Shown here: positions 53,591 through 61,945 of the stretch, one piece after another
Numbering within the stretch: the stretch's first letter is position 1
Layout of the letters: each line of letters begins with the position of its first letter
Origin: Tunturiibacter empetritectus
Lineage (GTDB): Bacteria; Acidobacteriota; Terriglobia; Terriglobales; Acidobacteriaceae
Direction: 5' to 3'
Length of the DNA: 64,000 bases
NCBI RefSeq assembly: GCF_014201375.1
Contig: NZ_JACHDZ010000001.1
Coordinates: forward strand, 1,033,206 to 1,097,205
Position numbers and translations under genes: made by a program
The notes under the pieces: model-generated
The model's database searches: none
Told to the model about the DNA's origin: nothing
The model's input: only the letters and a program-made list of their open reading frames with translations

Positions 53591-53790
53591 AGCTGTCCTG
53601 CCGGACGGGCCCACTGCGCGTGGGGCGGGCGTTCGCACGCCTTTTTAGAGCTTCGCGTGGTTCTCCCGATGGTCGGAGGAAAGATTGTGCCGACCAGCGG
53701 GAGGACCGATGCAGCCAATCCTGCCAAGACCGGTATACGCGTCACGAAGTGACCGCCCTCCGCGCAGGAGGCCCGTCCGGCAGGACAGCT
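53591..53790 (-). repeat. Structured intergenic repeat, copy B (full length)
   Basis: The terminal arms AGCTGTCCTGCCGGACGGGCC are perfect reverse complements over 21 bases at both ends (53591-53611, 53770-53790). An inner dyad has TCTCCCGATGGTCGG and CCGACCAGCGGGAGGA, and a shared block ACCGGTATACGCGTCACGAA lies on the stop-proximal side. Read on the minus strand it begins 2 bases after the modA stop and ends before modB, in the same orientation as copy A. Compared with copy A the stop-proximal local hairpin is CCTCC-TGCGC-GGAGG instead of CCCAC-TGCGC-GTGGG. Confidence 0.85.
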
Positions 53791-53792
53791 TC

Positions 53793-54608
53793 TTACTGCA
53801 CTGGACGCAGACCCACCTGCGGAAGGTCTCCCTGAATCGCCGGAGAGAGGAGCCAGTTGAAAAAGATATGCGCCTCTGCTTTGTGCTCGGACTTAGCCAT
53901 GATTACCGCGCACTGACGTATCTCCGGGTACTGCGAGGTGGGCACCAGAATGTAGGTTCCAATCTCTTTGAAGTGTTGGGTGCTCGCTGCCGTCAGAGAG
54001 ATCAACCCCAGCTGGGCGTTGCCGGACTCCACAAACTGCGCCGTCTGCGAGATATTCTCCCCCACGACCAAGTGCGGAGCGACCTGGTCGTAGAGCTTCA
54101 TCCTGCGGAGTGCCGCGGCTGCCGCCCGGCCGTAGGGTGCGTGCAGCTCATTCGCGATGGCGATCGTCTTCACGCGCGGATCAGACAGCGTGTCCAGGGT
54201 GAGCGGCAGCAGGCCGGAGTCCTTCCGGGTCCACAACACGAGCGTGCCTTTTGCGTAGGGGGTTGGCTGGGCACCATCGGCCAGTCCAGCCATCACAATC
54301 TTCTCCGGAAATACATAGTCGGCGGCCAGGAAGATATCAAACGGGGCGCCGTTCAGGATCTGCGTGACTAGGGTGGAGGACGATCCGAAGCTGACGAGCA
54401 GCTTGATTCCGGTTTCATGCTCATATCTTTGCGCCAGCGCCGGCATTACGGGCTGAAGGTCTGCCGCGGCAGCTACCCGTAGCTCCTTCTGCCCCCAGGC
54501 ACTTTGACCGTTCAAGGTTAAGCCCAGACACAGACCCAGGCACACCAGAGCCGCAGACGCAGCGCGGCCTTTACGATAGGCTAGAAGCAACCATGAAAGT
54601 AGCAACAC
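53793..54608 (-). CDS. modA: Molybdate ABC transporter substrate-binding protein
   Basis: 271 residues with an N-terminal signal ('LVCLGLCLGLTLNGQSAWGQ'). 'ELRVAAAADLQPVMPALAQR', 'KLLVSFGSSSTLVTQILNGA', 'PFDIFLAADYVFPEKIV', 'TIAIANELHAPYGRAAAAAL' and 'VGENISQTAQFVESGNAQLG' are ModA signatures, with the Ser of 'FGSSS' contacting the oxyanion. The first codon here is GTG at 54608, 16 bases inside the divergent thrC gene; the true start is uncertain. modB and modC follow after the repeat. Confidence 0.92.
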   Translation of the reverse strand: MLLLSWLLLAYRKGRAASAALVCLGLCLGLTLNGQSAWGQKELRVAAAADLQPVMPALAQRYEHETGIKLLVSFGSSSTLVTQILNGAPFDIFLAADYVFPEKIVMAGLADGAQPTPYAKGTLVLWTRKDSGLLPLTLDTLSDPRVKTIAIANELHAPYGRAAAAALRRMKLYDQVAPHLVVGENISQTAQFVESGNAQLGLISLTAASTQHFKEIGTYILVPTSQYPEIRQCAVIMAKSEHKAEAHIFFNWLLSPAIQGDLPQVGLRPVQ

Positions 54609-55981
54609 ATCACCTTAGATGCACCGAATGCGCGACCGTCATCGGCAAGGATGAGGTTAGCAGCAACTTTCGCTGCCCGCTGTGCAACGGTCTCTATGAG
54701 GTGGTGTACCCGTGGACCAACGCTGCCGCGGGTCCCGACAGTCGGCTTCCTAATCCCAGCGCCCTCCGCTGGCTGTGGCAGGAGCGCCGGTCGTCAACGA
54801 TGGCGGTGGACCAGTCCGGCGTCTGGCGCTTCCGCGATCTGCTGCCTATCGTCGACGACCTGGAGAAGGTAGTTACGCTTCGCGAGGGAAATACTCCTTT
54901 CTATGATTTGCCTCGCTGTGCGAAGGCTGCGGGGATCGACTGGCTGCTGGCCAAGCACCAGGGCATGAATCCTACGGGGTCGTTCAAGGACACGGGTATG
55001 ACGGCTGCACTGTCGGTCGCTGCGCAGAGCGGCTTCGAGTGGGTGGCCTGCGCCTCGACCGGCAATACCTCCGCCGCTATGGCTGCCTACGCCGCGCGGG
55101 CGGGCCTGCGCAGCATCGTCTTCATCCCCGAGGGCAAGATTGCGTGGGGCAAGCTCTCGCAGTCGATGGACTACGGCGCTCTTACGATCCAGCTCAAGAC
55201 GGACTTCGACGGCTGCGTCAAGATTCTTGGCGAACTCGTGAAGCAGTTTCCGATCTACCTGCTCAACTCTGTCAACCCATACCGGCTTGAAGGGCAGAAG
55301 ACGCCCGCCTTCGAGCTGGTCGAACAGATGGAGTGGCAGGTTCCCGAGCACGTCATCGTCCCGGGTGGGAACCTCGCCAACTCCTCCGCTCTGGCCAAGG
55401 GCTTTGCCGAGATGCGTGAGCTTGGCCTGATACAGCGCACCCCGAAGATCAGCATCATTCAGGCCGAGGGGGCCAACCCCCTTTATCGCAGCCTGCAGGA
55501 GAATGGCGGAGAGCGGCTGACTCCGGTCGTGGCTAATACGCGCGCCACCGCGATTCGGATCGGCAATCCGGCTTCGTGGCGGAAGGCGGTCAATGCCCTG
55601 AAGACCACCGGCGGCTGGTGCGAGCAGGTTACCGAACAGGAGATCGCTCTGGCCAAGGCTGAGATTGGTGCCGAGGGCGTGGGCTGCGAGCCTGCCTCGG
55701 CGGTCACTCTTGCCGGGCTCAAAAAGCTAGTAGCGCAGGGCAAGATTTCCACAGAGGAGCGGGTTGTCCTCATCCTTACTGGGCATACCCTCAAAGACTC
55801 TGCTTACACCATCGACTATCACCGTAACGAATTGTTCTCAGGCGCTGAAAACGCTGAGCTTAGTGTTGACGAACGATCTCGGCATGCGGCCTTGAGAAAA
55901 CCTCCGATCGTCCTTGAAGCGGACGCCAGTTTGGTTCTGCGCACCCTCGAATCCCACATGAATCAGCCTCAGCCAGCATGA
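54593..55981 (+). CDS. thrC: Threonine synthase
   Basis: 462 residues. An N-terminal zinc-ribbon-like part ('LRCTECATVIG', 'FRCPLCNGLYEV') precedes the fold-type II PLP domain. Lys132 in 'NPTGSFKDTGMTAALSVAAQ' binds PLP. 'CASTGNTSAAMAAYAARAGL', 'VPGGNLANSSALAKGFAEM' and 'LTGHTLKDS' are conserved. It converts O-phosphohomoserine to threonine. It overlaps thrB by ATGA, so the last two threonine steps are coupled. Its 5' end overlaps the divergent modA frame. Confidence 0.95.
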   Translation: MKVATHHLRCTECATVIGKDEVSSNFRCPLCNGLYEVVYPWTNAAAGPDSRLPNPSALRWLWQERRSSTMAVDQSGVWRFRDLLPIVDDLEKVVTLREGNTPFYDLPRCAKAAGIDWLLAKHQGMNPTGSFKDTGMTAALSVAAQSGFEWVACASTGNTSAAMAAYAARAGLRSIVFIPEGKIAWGKLSQSMDYGALTIQLKTDFDGCVKILGELVKQFPIYLLNSVNPYRLEGQKTPAFELVEQMEWQVPEHVIVPGGNLANSSALAKGFAEMRELGLIQRTPKISIIQAEGANPLYRSLQENGGERLTPVVANTRATAIRIGNPASWRKAVNALKTTGGWCEQVTEQEIALAKAEIGAEGVGCEPASAVTLAGLKKLVAQGKISTEERVVLILTGHTLKDSAYTIDYHRNELFSGAENAELSVDERSRHAALRKPPIVLEADASLVLRTLESHMNQPQPA

Positions 55982-56925
55982 GTGAAAACGCCGCAAAGGG
56001 CTCAGGCAAACCCTATCGCCTGCGTCTGCCCGCTACTTCGGCTAATCTGGGTCCTGGGTTTGACGCGCTTGGCCTGGCCATGGCGCTTTATCTAACCATC
56101 GACGCCCGAGTCGCCGACGCCTTCCACATCGAGGCTACCGGCCGCGACGCCGACCAATGCGCCAGGCTCGAAGACAATCTCATCCTGACGACTTATGTCG
56201 ACGTTCTGGCGGTCGCCGGGGTTCTGGCTCCACGGCTTCACCTTCAGATCCACAACGAGATTCCTCTCGGAATGGGTTGCGGTTCGAGTGCCTCGGCACT
56301 GCTGGCCGGCGTCTTCCTGGCGAATCACTTCGGCAACCTGGGCTGGGGAGGTCAGCAGATCCTCGAAGATGCCTGTCTCCGCGAGGGCCATCCAGATAAT
56401 GTGGCCGCTTGTTATCTTGGCGGGATGACGACTTCTTCGATAAGTGAAAAATCATTATTAACAGCTACTTGTGGAGAAAATATAACCTGGGGGTTGAATC
56501 TTGCACTGCCCTCCGTCAGTTTTGCCACGGAAAAGGCCCGCGCCCTGCTTCCCGCTACTTACTCTCGGGAAGATGTGGTCGCCAATATTCAGTCAACGGC
56601 CCTGCTGGTGGCTGCGTTTGCCCAGGGTCGCGGAGATCTTCTCCGAATAGCCATGCAGGATCGCATCCATCAGCCATACCGCATGAAGGCCTGCCCGCTG
56701 CTTCCACTGCTGCTGCCCGTGGCGGACGATCCGGCGATCCTGACTCCGGCGATCCTGAGTCAGAAGATCCTGGGCGTCGCTCTCAGTGGCGCGGGTCCGT
56801 CTGTTCTGATCATCACCCAGGATGCCAAGCCTTCGGGCCTCCCAGCGATCATTCGCCAAGCCGCTGGCGATCCGTCGCTTGAAGTCCTACAAACGACGAT
56901 CTCTACGGGAGTACTTGAAGGCTGA
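55978..56925 (+). CDS. thrB: Homoserine kinase
   Basis: 315 residues, GHMP kinase. 'RLPATSANLGPGFDALGLAM' (16-35), the ATP-binding loop 'IPLGMGCGSSASALLAGVFL' near 97, 'REGHPDNVAACYLGGM' near 140 and 'VALSGAGPSVLIITQDA' near 267 are family motifs. It phosphorylates homoserine and feeds thrC. Confidence 0.95.
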   Translation: MSENAAKGSGKPYRLRLPATSANLGPGFDALGLAMALYLTIDARVADAFHIEATGRDADQCARLEDNLILTTYVDVLAVAGVLAPRLHLQIHNEIPLGMGCGSSASALLAGVFLANHFGNLGWGGQQILEDACLREGHPDNVAACYLGGMTTSSISEKSLLTATCGENITWGLNLALPSVSFATEKARALLPATYSREDVVANIQSTALLVAAFAQGRGDLLRIAMQDRIHQPYRMKACPLLPLLLPVADDPAILTPAILSQKILGVALSGAGPSVLIITQDAKPSGLPAIIRQAAGDPSLEVLQTTISTGVLEG

Positions 56926-57069
56926 CAGCCATCCCTCTCTCGTGGAAGGGATTAGGACGACACGGGTAACATTTCAGTAACGACGATTTTGTTACCTAAG
57001 AGTTCTTTACGAAACGCCGAAAGCCTCGTACTTTAGCCGAGTGGGCAGTTCTGGGGAGGGCTGCTACGC

Positions 57070-57114
57070 CGCCCGTTGACCTCTTTACAGAGGTCCGGGC
57101 GTTTACTCTTTAAG
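57070..57114 (+). terminator. Hairpin in the thrB-trxA gap, probable terminator or attenuator
   Basis: CGCCCG (57070-57075), a TT bulge, GACCTCT (57078-57084), TTAC loop, AGAGGTC and CGGGCG (57089-57101) make a 13-bp stem. TTTACTCTTT follows, a broken T tract. The 297-base gap also contains the trxA promoter region and GGAGGAAG before its ATG. Confidence 0.55.
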
Positions 57115-57222
57115 TGGTATTTCGCTCGCTGAAACTCCCGGTTCAAAATTGCATCTACTATAGAGAAGACTGCGCTGCACCGGATGGGTGTAAAAAGTGC
57201 AGAGCATTCTGGAGGAAGATAA

Positions 57223-57555
57223 ATGGCAGGACAGTTCGTCACCGAAGTAAATGATGCAAGCTTTGAAAAAGATGTTCTTCAGTCGACAGAGCCAGTTCTC
57301 GTCGATTTTTGGGCCGCATGGTGCGGACCCTGTCGCGCTCTCGCGCCGGTTGTCGATGAGGTTGCCACGCATTATCAGGGCAAGCTCAAGGTTATGAAGA
57401 TGGACGTCGATTCCAATACTGCAACCCCGATGCGCTATGGTATCCGCGGAATTCCCGCCCTGCTCATCTTCAAGGATGGCAAGGTCGCCGAGCAGATTGT
57501 TGGCTTCGTTCCCAAGGACACCATCGACAAGTCCGTGAATAAGGTTCTGGCGTAA
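57223..57555 (+). CDS. trxA: Thioredoxin
   Basis: 110 residues with GGAGGAAG before the ATG. The active site is 'LVDFWAAWCGPCRALAPVVD' (Cys34 and Cys37), 'YGIRGIPALLIFKDGKVAEQ' carries the cis-Pro. Standard cytoplasmic thioredoxin. It is monocistronic, with a terminator behind. Confidence 0.97.
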   Translation: MAGQFVTEVNDASFEKDVLQSTEPVLVDFWAAWCGPCRALAPVVDEVATHYQGKLKVMKMDVDSNTATPMRYGIRGIPALLIFKDGKVAEQIVGFVPKDTIDKSVNKVLA

Positions 57556-57575
57556 ATTTCAAGCAACGCCAAGGT

Positions 57576-57612
57576 ACGGCCCGTTGAGTTCAACTCGCGG
57601 GCCGTTTCGTTT
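57576..57612 (+). terminator. Terminator after trxA
   Basis: ACGGCCCG (57576-57583), 14-base loop, CGGGCCGT (57598-57605), then TTCGTTT. It lies 20 bases after the trxA stop. Confidence 0.75.
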
Positions 57613-57672
57613 GCGCGCAGGGTTGCGTCAGCTTTCCGCCTTCGAAATCCGCCCTGATAGACTCAAGCCTTA

Positions 57673-59070
57673 ATGCTCGAGTGGATGCTCTTCCGCATAA
57701 TCATGGTGGCCTTTTTCATTCTGGCCAGCAGCTTCTTCGTGGCTGCGGAGTTCGCCTTGGTCAGCGTCCGCGAGACTCGCATCCAGCAGCTGATCGCGCT
57801 GGGGCGTCCCGGCGCACGTACGGTCCTCAAGCTCAAACACTCGATCGATGAGTTTCTTCCTGCGGTCCAGCTTGGCGTTACGGTCGCCGGCCTGGCTCTG
57901 GGGTGGATCGGCGAACCGGCCGTCGCCGAGATCATCCTCAATCTCCTGGGTGGCCCCCTGCACCGGCTGCCCGCTCACGCGGTTCTGTATGCCCATACTG
58001 CGGCGGTCATTTTCGCCTTTTCGCTGATCACCTATTTTGAGGTCTTGCTCGGCGAACTTGTTCCGAAGTCGCTCGCCTTGCAGCGTACTGAGCGCATTGC
58101 CCTGGCCGTAGCCGGGCCCATGGACGTCTTTATCCGGCTCACCCGGCCCATCGTGAAGCTGATGAACTCCTCCGCGGCGCTCGTGCTCAGGCTCTTTCGC
58201 GCCCCTCTGCGCGGCGAAGGGGCGGTGCACTCGCCCGAAGAGCTGAAGCTTATTGCCACGGCAACGCGCCGCATGGGTCTGCTTCCCGTCTTTCAGGAGG
58301 AGATTATCCATCGCGCCATTGAACTGAACCACGTCACCGTTCGCGAGATCATGACTCCTCGCGGCAGCATCTTCTCCCTCTCCGCGGACCTGCCGCTGCA
58401 GCAGGCCTCAGCCCGCATCGTTGAAGAGCAGCACTCGCGCGTCCCGGTTTATGATCCCGCCAGCGGCCCTGAGCACATCATCGGCATCGTCTACTCGAAG
58501 GACATCTCGCGCCTGATGCACTTCCGCACCGTCGCTCTCTCGCTCGGCGGCAAAGGCGAGTCCGGCCTCACTCTTCGCCAGGTGATGCGCGAGCTGACTG
58601 TTGTTCCGGAGACTAAACTTGCCATCGAACTTCTGCAGGAGTTTCAGGAACGCCGCCGCCACATTGCCATCGTCGTTGACGAGTTTGGCTCGACTGTCGG
58701 CCTGGTCACGGCTGAAGACGTTCTGGAGCAGATCGTCGGCGAACTGGAAGACGAGTTCGACGTCAGCAAATCGCCTCTGCTGAGCACCACTGGAGCCATG
58801 GTGCTTGACGGCAGCACCACCCTCCGCGATCTTGGGAACCAACTCCACTGGACGTTCCCGCGCGAGCCCGGCGTTGAAACCCTTGCCGGCTTCCTGCTCG
58901 CGAACCTGGGCCACATTCCGACCGCCGGCGAGAGCGTCGAACACGGAGGCCGCCGCTACGAAGTTGCCGAGATGGCGGGCCGTCGTATCAGCCGCGTCAT
59001 CGTTGAGGACGTAGCTCCGCCGCTGAACCGGATCGAAGACGAAGCTGACAGCAGGGAAGCCATTCAGTGA
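57673..59070 (+). CDS. HlyC/CorC family transporter (DUF21 + CBS + CorC domains)
   Basis: 465 residues. DUF21 membrane domain about 1-195 with three to four helices ('IIMVAFFILASSFFVAAEFA', 'LQLGVTVAGLALGWIGEPAV'-like, 'YFEVLLGELVPKSLALQRTE'). Two CBS motifs follow ('VREIMTPRGSIFSLSADLPL', 'HIAIVVDEFGSTVGLVTAED'), then the C-terminal CorC_HlyC domain ('GAMVLDGSTTLRDLGNQLHW'). Members handle Mg2+/Co2+ efflux or related ion traffic. It is coupled to the following permease gene by a GTGA overlap. Confidence 0.92.
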   Translation: MLEWMLFRIIMVAFFILASSFFVAAEFALVSVRETRIQQLIALGRPGARTVLKLKHSIDEFLPAVQLGVTVAGLALGWIGEPAVAEIILNLLGGPLHRLPAHAVLYAHTAAVIFAFSLITYFEVLLGELVPKSLALQRTERIALAVAGPMDVFIRLTRPIVKLMNSSAALVLRLFRAPLRGEGAVHSPEELKLIATATRRMGLLPVFQEEIIHRAIELNHVTVREIMTPRGSIFSLSADLPLQQASARIVEEQHSRVPVYDPASGPEHIIGIVYSKDISRLMHFRTVALSLGGKGESGLTLRQVMRELTVVPETKLAIELLQEFQERRRHIAIVVDEFGSTVGLVTAEDVLEQIVGELEDEFDVSKSPLLSTTGAMVLDGSTTLRDLGNQLHWTFPREPGVETLAGFLLANLGHIPTAGESVEHGGRRYEVAEMAGRRISRVIVEDVAPPLNRIEDEADSREAIQ

Positions 59071-60017
59071 ATCGCGCGGCCATCTGGCGACCACTCCGCC
59101 GTATCCTCCTCACCCTGCCGGTGCTGTGGGTGGTGGTTTCGGTGGTCTTCCTCCTCATTCACTTGGTCCCGGGTGATCCGATCGTCCAGATGCTCGGCGA
59201 AGGCGCCACCGCTTCCGACATCGAGGCGCTCCGCCACTCCTATGGTCTCGACGCCCCACTTGGCCAGCAGTACGCCCACTACTGGCACGGTATCCTCCAT
59301 GCAGACCTTGGCCAATCCCTGCGGCTGCACGACTCCGTCGTCCACCTCGTTCTACAGCGCTATCCGTATACCCTGGCTCTCACCGCGGCTGCGTTGCTGA
59401 TTGGGATAGCGCTCTCGATCCCCGCCGGCATTGCCTCGGCTCTTCATCGCAGCCGCTGGCAGGATCGCGTTCTTGGCGTCGCCTCACTCGTCGGTCTCTC
59501 CTTTCCGAACTTCGCCCTGGGTCCAATCCTTATCCTTGTCTTCTCCATTCAGTTTGGCTGGCTGCCGGTTTCGGGAGCGGGCACGGGGGACGCCGCCAGC
59601 TTCGTCCTCCACCTCATCCTGCCCGCTATCACGCTCGGTCTCTCGCTGGCCGCGATCCTCACTCGGATGGTCCGTACGGCTATGCTGGAAGAGCTGAACC
59701 AGGACTACATCCGCACGGCCCGCGCCAAGGGTCTTACCCAGAACGCTGTCGTCTACCGCCATGCTCTACGCAACGCTCTGATCCCGGTTTTGACGGTTAT
59801 TGGCTTGCAGTTCGGTAGTCTTCTTGCGGGTGCCATCGTAACCGAAACAATCTTCAGTTGGCCCGGGATCGGCCGGCTCACCCTGTCGGCCATCTCCAAC
59901 CGCGATTATGCTCTTGTTCAAGGGTGCATTCTCGCGGTCGGGCTAACTTATGTTGTAGTGAATCTCCTCACCGATATCGCCTACACTGTAGCCAATCCGC
60001 GCATGCGCACCGAGTAA
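59067..60017 (+). CDS. DppB/OppB-type ABC transporter permease (orphan)
   Basis: 316 residues from GTG at 59067. Six helices; 'ILLTLPVLWVVVSVVFLLIH' and 'LVPGDPIVQMLGEGATASDI' are the DppB N-terminal signature. The EAA loop is 'LEELNQDYIRTARAKGLTQN', with 'HALRNALIPVLTVIGLQFGS' and 'AIVTETIFSWPGIGRL' after it. Usually a DppC partner, ATPases and a binding protein are adjacent; none follows here, so the other parts must be elsewhere. Confidence 0.93.
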   Translation: MNRAAIWRPLRRILLTLPVLWVVVSVVFLLIHLVPGDPIVQMLGEGATASDIEALRHSYGLDAPLGQQYAHYWHGILHADLGQSLRLHDSVVHLVLQRYPYTLALTAAALLIGIALSIPAGIASALHRSRWQDRVLGVASLVGLSFPNFALGPILILVFSIQFGWLPVSGAGTGDAASFVLHLILPAITLGLSLAAILTRMVRTAMLEELNQDYIRTARAKGLTQNAVVYRHALRNALIPVLTVIGLQFGSLLAGAIVTETIFSWPGIGRLTLSAISNRDYALVQGCILAVGLTYVVVNLLTDIAYTVANPRMRTE

Positions 60018-60037
60018 CCGCGCCCAGAGAAGGAAGC

Positions 60038-60712
60038 ATGAAAACCAGCCCCCTCGTTCGCTGCACCACTGCTGTTCTGATCATCGCCGCTACAGCCATC
60101 GCCTCGGCGGCGCAGAGCAAATCTTCCGGGTCGGAGCCTGTTCCGCCTATGCTTCGTCCGAAGCCTCCTGCGGTCGAGCCCACCATGCCTCCCGCGCATC
60201 CCTTTCACGATGCGCGCTACGGAGTTACGTTCATCGTTCCGGCGGCCTGGGAGCTTAACCGCAAAGACTCTGAGGTCAGCACGTTCAATCTCGATGCCCG
60301 GTCCGTCGCTCACACTACCCAGTTGCGCGCCGTTGCCAGCATCAGCTTCAATCCGCACCCCAACTCGACCTTCAGCGGAGCCTTCTTTTATTTCAGCGTC
60401 ACACCGCACCTTAGCTCCGCGGAGTGCAGCGCGCAGGCCACCGTGCGCGATCCTCATACCGTCTCCAGCGCACAGATCGGGGGCCTACCATTCACCCATG
60501 GCTACGACGAGCACGGCGGAATCTGCACCGAATCCCGCGACGAGATCTATACGACCGCGCGCAACAACGCGTGCTATCGCTTCGACGCCGTCATCAACAC
60601 CTTCTGCGGCGGGGATGTCAGCGGGGTGCAGGACATCTCGCCACGGGAGTTAGATGCTGTGCGCCATCGCATGCAGAAGATTCTTGACTCCGTCCACTTC
60701 GACACCAACTAA
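60038..60712 (+). CDS. Hypothetical secreted protein
   Basis: 224 residues from ATG at 60038 with AGAAGGAA upstream; the frame is open much earlier but inside the permease gene. Signal peptide ends 'ASAAQ' (residue 26). A Pro-rich linker (35-55) is followed by a domain starting 'HDARYGVTFIVPAAWELNRK', the pattern of a PsbP/Mog1-like or DUF-type fold where a Tyr-Gly-hydrophobic strand precedes 'P-x-x-W'. Six Cys lie in the mature part. No assigned function. Confidence 0.7.
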   Translation: MKTSPLVRCTTAVLIIAATAIASAAQSKSSGSEPVPPMLRPKPPAVEPTMPPAHPFHDARYGVTFIVPAAWELNRKDSEVSTFNLDARSVAHTTQLRAVASISFNPHPNSTFSGAFFYFSVTPHLSSAECSAQATVRDPHTVSSAQIGGLPFTHGYDEHGGICTESRDEIYTTARNNACYRFDAVINTFCGGDVSGVQDISPRELDAVRHRMQKILDSVHFDTN

Positions 60713-60806
60713 CGAACTCGTCAAAGGTGTGAAACGAGCCGGGGCGACGCCGTTCCGTGGAAGGGGCTAAACTGTCCATGACAAGGCTCGACATGAGGAC
60801 TCCGCG

Positions 60807-61880
60807 ATGAAGAAGAATCTGCCCACTACTCCTGACCGCCGTACCTTTCTCAAGACCGGAGGCGTTGCCGCCGCAGCCCTTCTCACCAAGGGCGCCATCG
60901 CCGCCGAAACCGCGCGTACTCTGCCACAGCTTCCAGCCAATGCGAATACTCGTACGGCGATGCCCACTCGCAATCTCGGCAAGACCGGCTACAAGGTAGG
61001 CATCTTCTCGCTTGGCGGGCAGGCTGCCCTGGAGAAGCACGACAACTTTGACGTCGCAGTCCCCATCATCGAGCGCGCCCTCGATCTCGGCGTCAACTAC
61101 ATCGATACCTCCTCCATCTACGGTGGTCCCGAGCGCTGGAGCGAGCAGTATGTCGGCCGCGTTATGAAGACCCGGCGCAATGAAGCCTTCCTTGCCACCA
61201 AGACCAAGGAGCGTACCCGCGACGGCTCCTTGCGGATGATCGAGAGGTCGCTCCAGCTCCTCAACACCGATCACGTCGATCTCTGGCAGCTTCATGACAT
61301 CGGCCTTCCCGAGGACGTCGACGCGATCTTCGCCAAGGGTGGTGCGATGGAAGCGCTGCTCGAGATGCAAGACCAGAAGGTCGTTCGCTACCTCGGCGTC
61401 ACCGGCCACTACCGCCCTGAAGCGCTCATTGATGCGGTCAATCGCCACAACTTCGACACCATCCTGATGGCTATGAACGCCGCCGACGCTCACATCCACA
61501 GCTTCACCGACAAGCTTCTTCCGCTGGTGGTCGAGAAGCAGATGGGCATCATCGGCATGAAGGTTCCCTCGCGTGGCCGTCTTCTTGCTTCGTGGACGCC
61601 GCCCTCGCTTGATGCGCAGCGCCACTCGTGGGAGGGCTCTGCCATTGCCCACCGCCCCGGGGTGATGACCATGAAGGATGCAATGAACTTCACGCTCTCG
61701 CACCCGGTCAGCACCGTCATTATCGGCTGCGACAACATCCCTCAGCTGGAGGAGAACGTAAAGATCGCCCAGGACTTTACGCCGCTGTCGAACTCCCAGA
61801 TGGCCGCGCTCAACGAGCTAGCCGCTCCCGTCGCCGAACAGTCCCTCTTCTTCCGTTTCACCGACCGGAGCAAGGGCTGA
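60807..61880 (+). CDS. Tat-exported aldo/keto reductase
   Basis: 357 residues. A twin-arginine leader 'DRRTFLKTGGVAAAALLTKG' (10-29) predicts folded export. The AKR barrel has Asp-Tyr in 'LGVNYIDTSSIYGGPERWSE', Lys in 'EAFLATKTKERTRDGSL' and His in 'DHVDLWQLHDIG' as the catalytic tetrad. 'GMKVPSRGRLL' and 'HPVSTVIIGCDNIPQLEENV' bind the cofactor end. The substrate is unknown; many Tat-AKR genes in acidobacteria sit alone like this. Confidence 0.9.
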   Translation: MKKNLPTTPDRRTFLKTGGVAAAALLTKGAIAAETARTLPQLPANANTRTAMPTRNLGKTGYKVGIFSLGGQAALEKHDNFDVAVPIIERALDLGVNYIDTSSIYGGPERWSEQYVGRVMKTRRNEAFLATKTKERTRDGSLRMIERSLQLLNTDHVDLWQLHDIGLPEDVDAIFAKGGAMEALLEMQDQKVVRYLGVTGHYRPEALIDAVNRHNFDTILMAMNAADAHIHSFTDKLLPLVVEKQMGIIGMKVPSRGRLLASWTPPSLDAQRHSWEGSAIAHRPGVMTMKDAMNFTLSHPVSTVIIGCDNIPQLEENVKIAQDFTPLSNSQMAALNELAAPVAEQSLFFRFTDRSKG

Positions 61881-61945
61881 GGGGTCCTTAAGACGCTCGT
61901 GAAATTTGGTCGTTGAATGTGTCGCATCTACGCTAAGCTGCAGTA

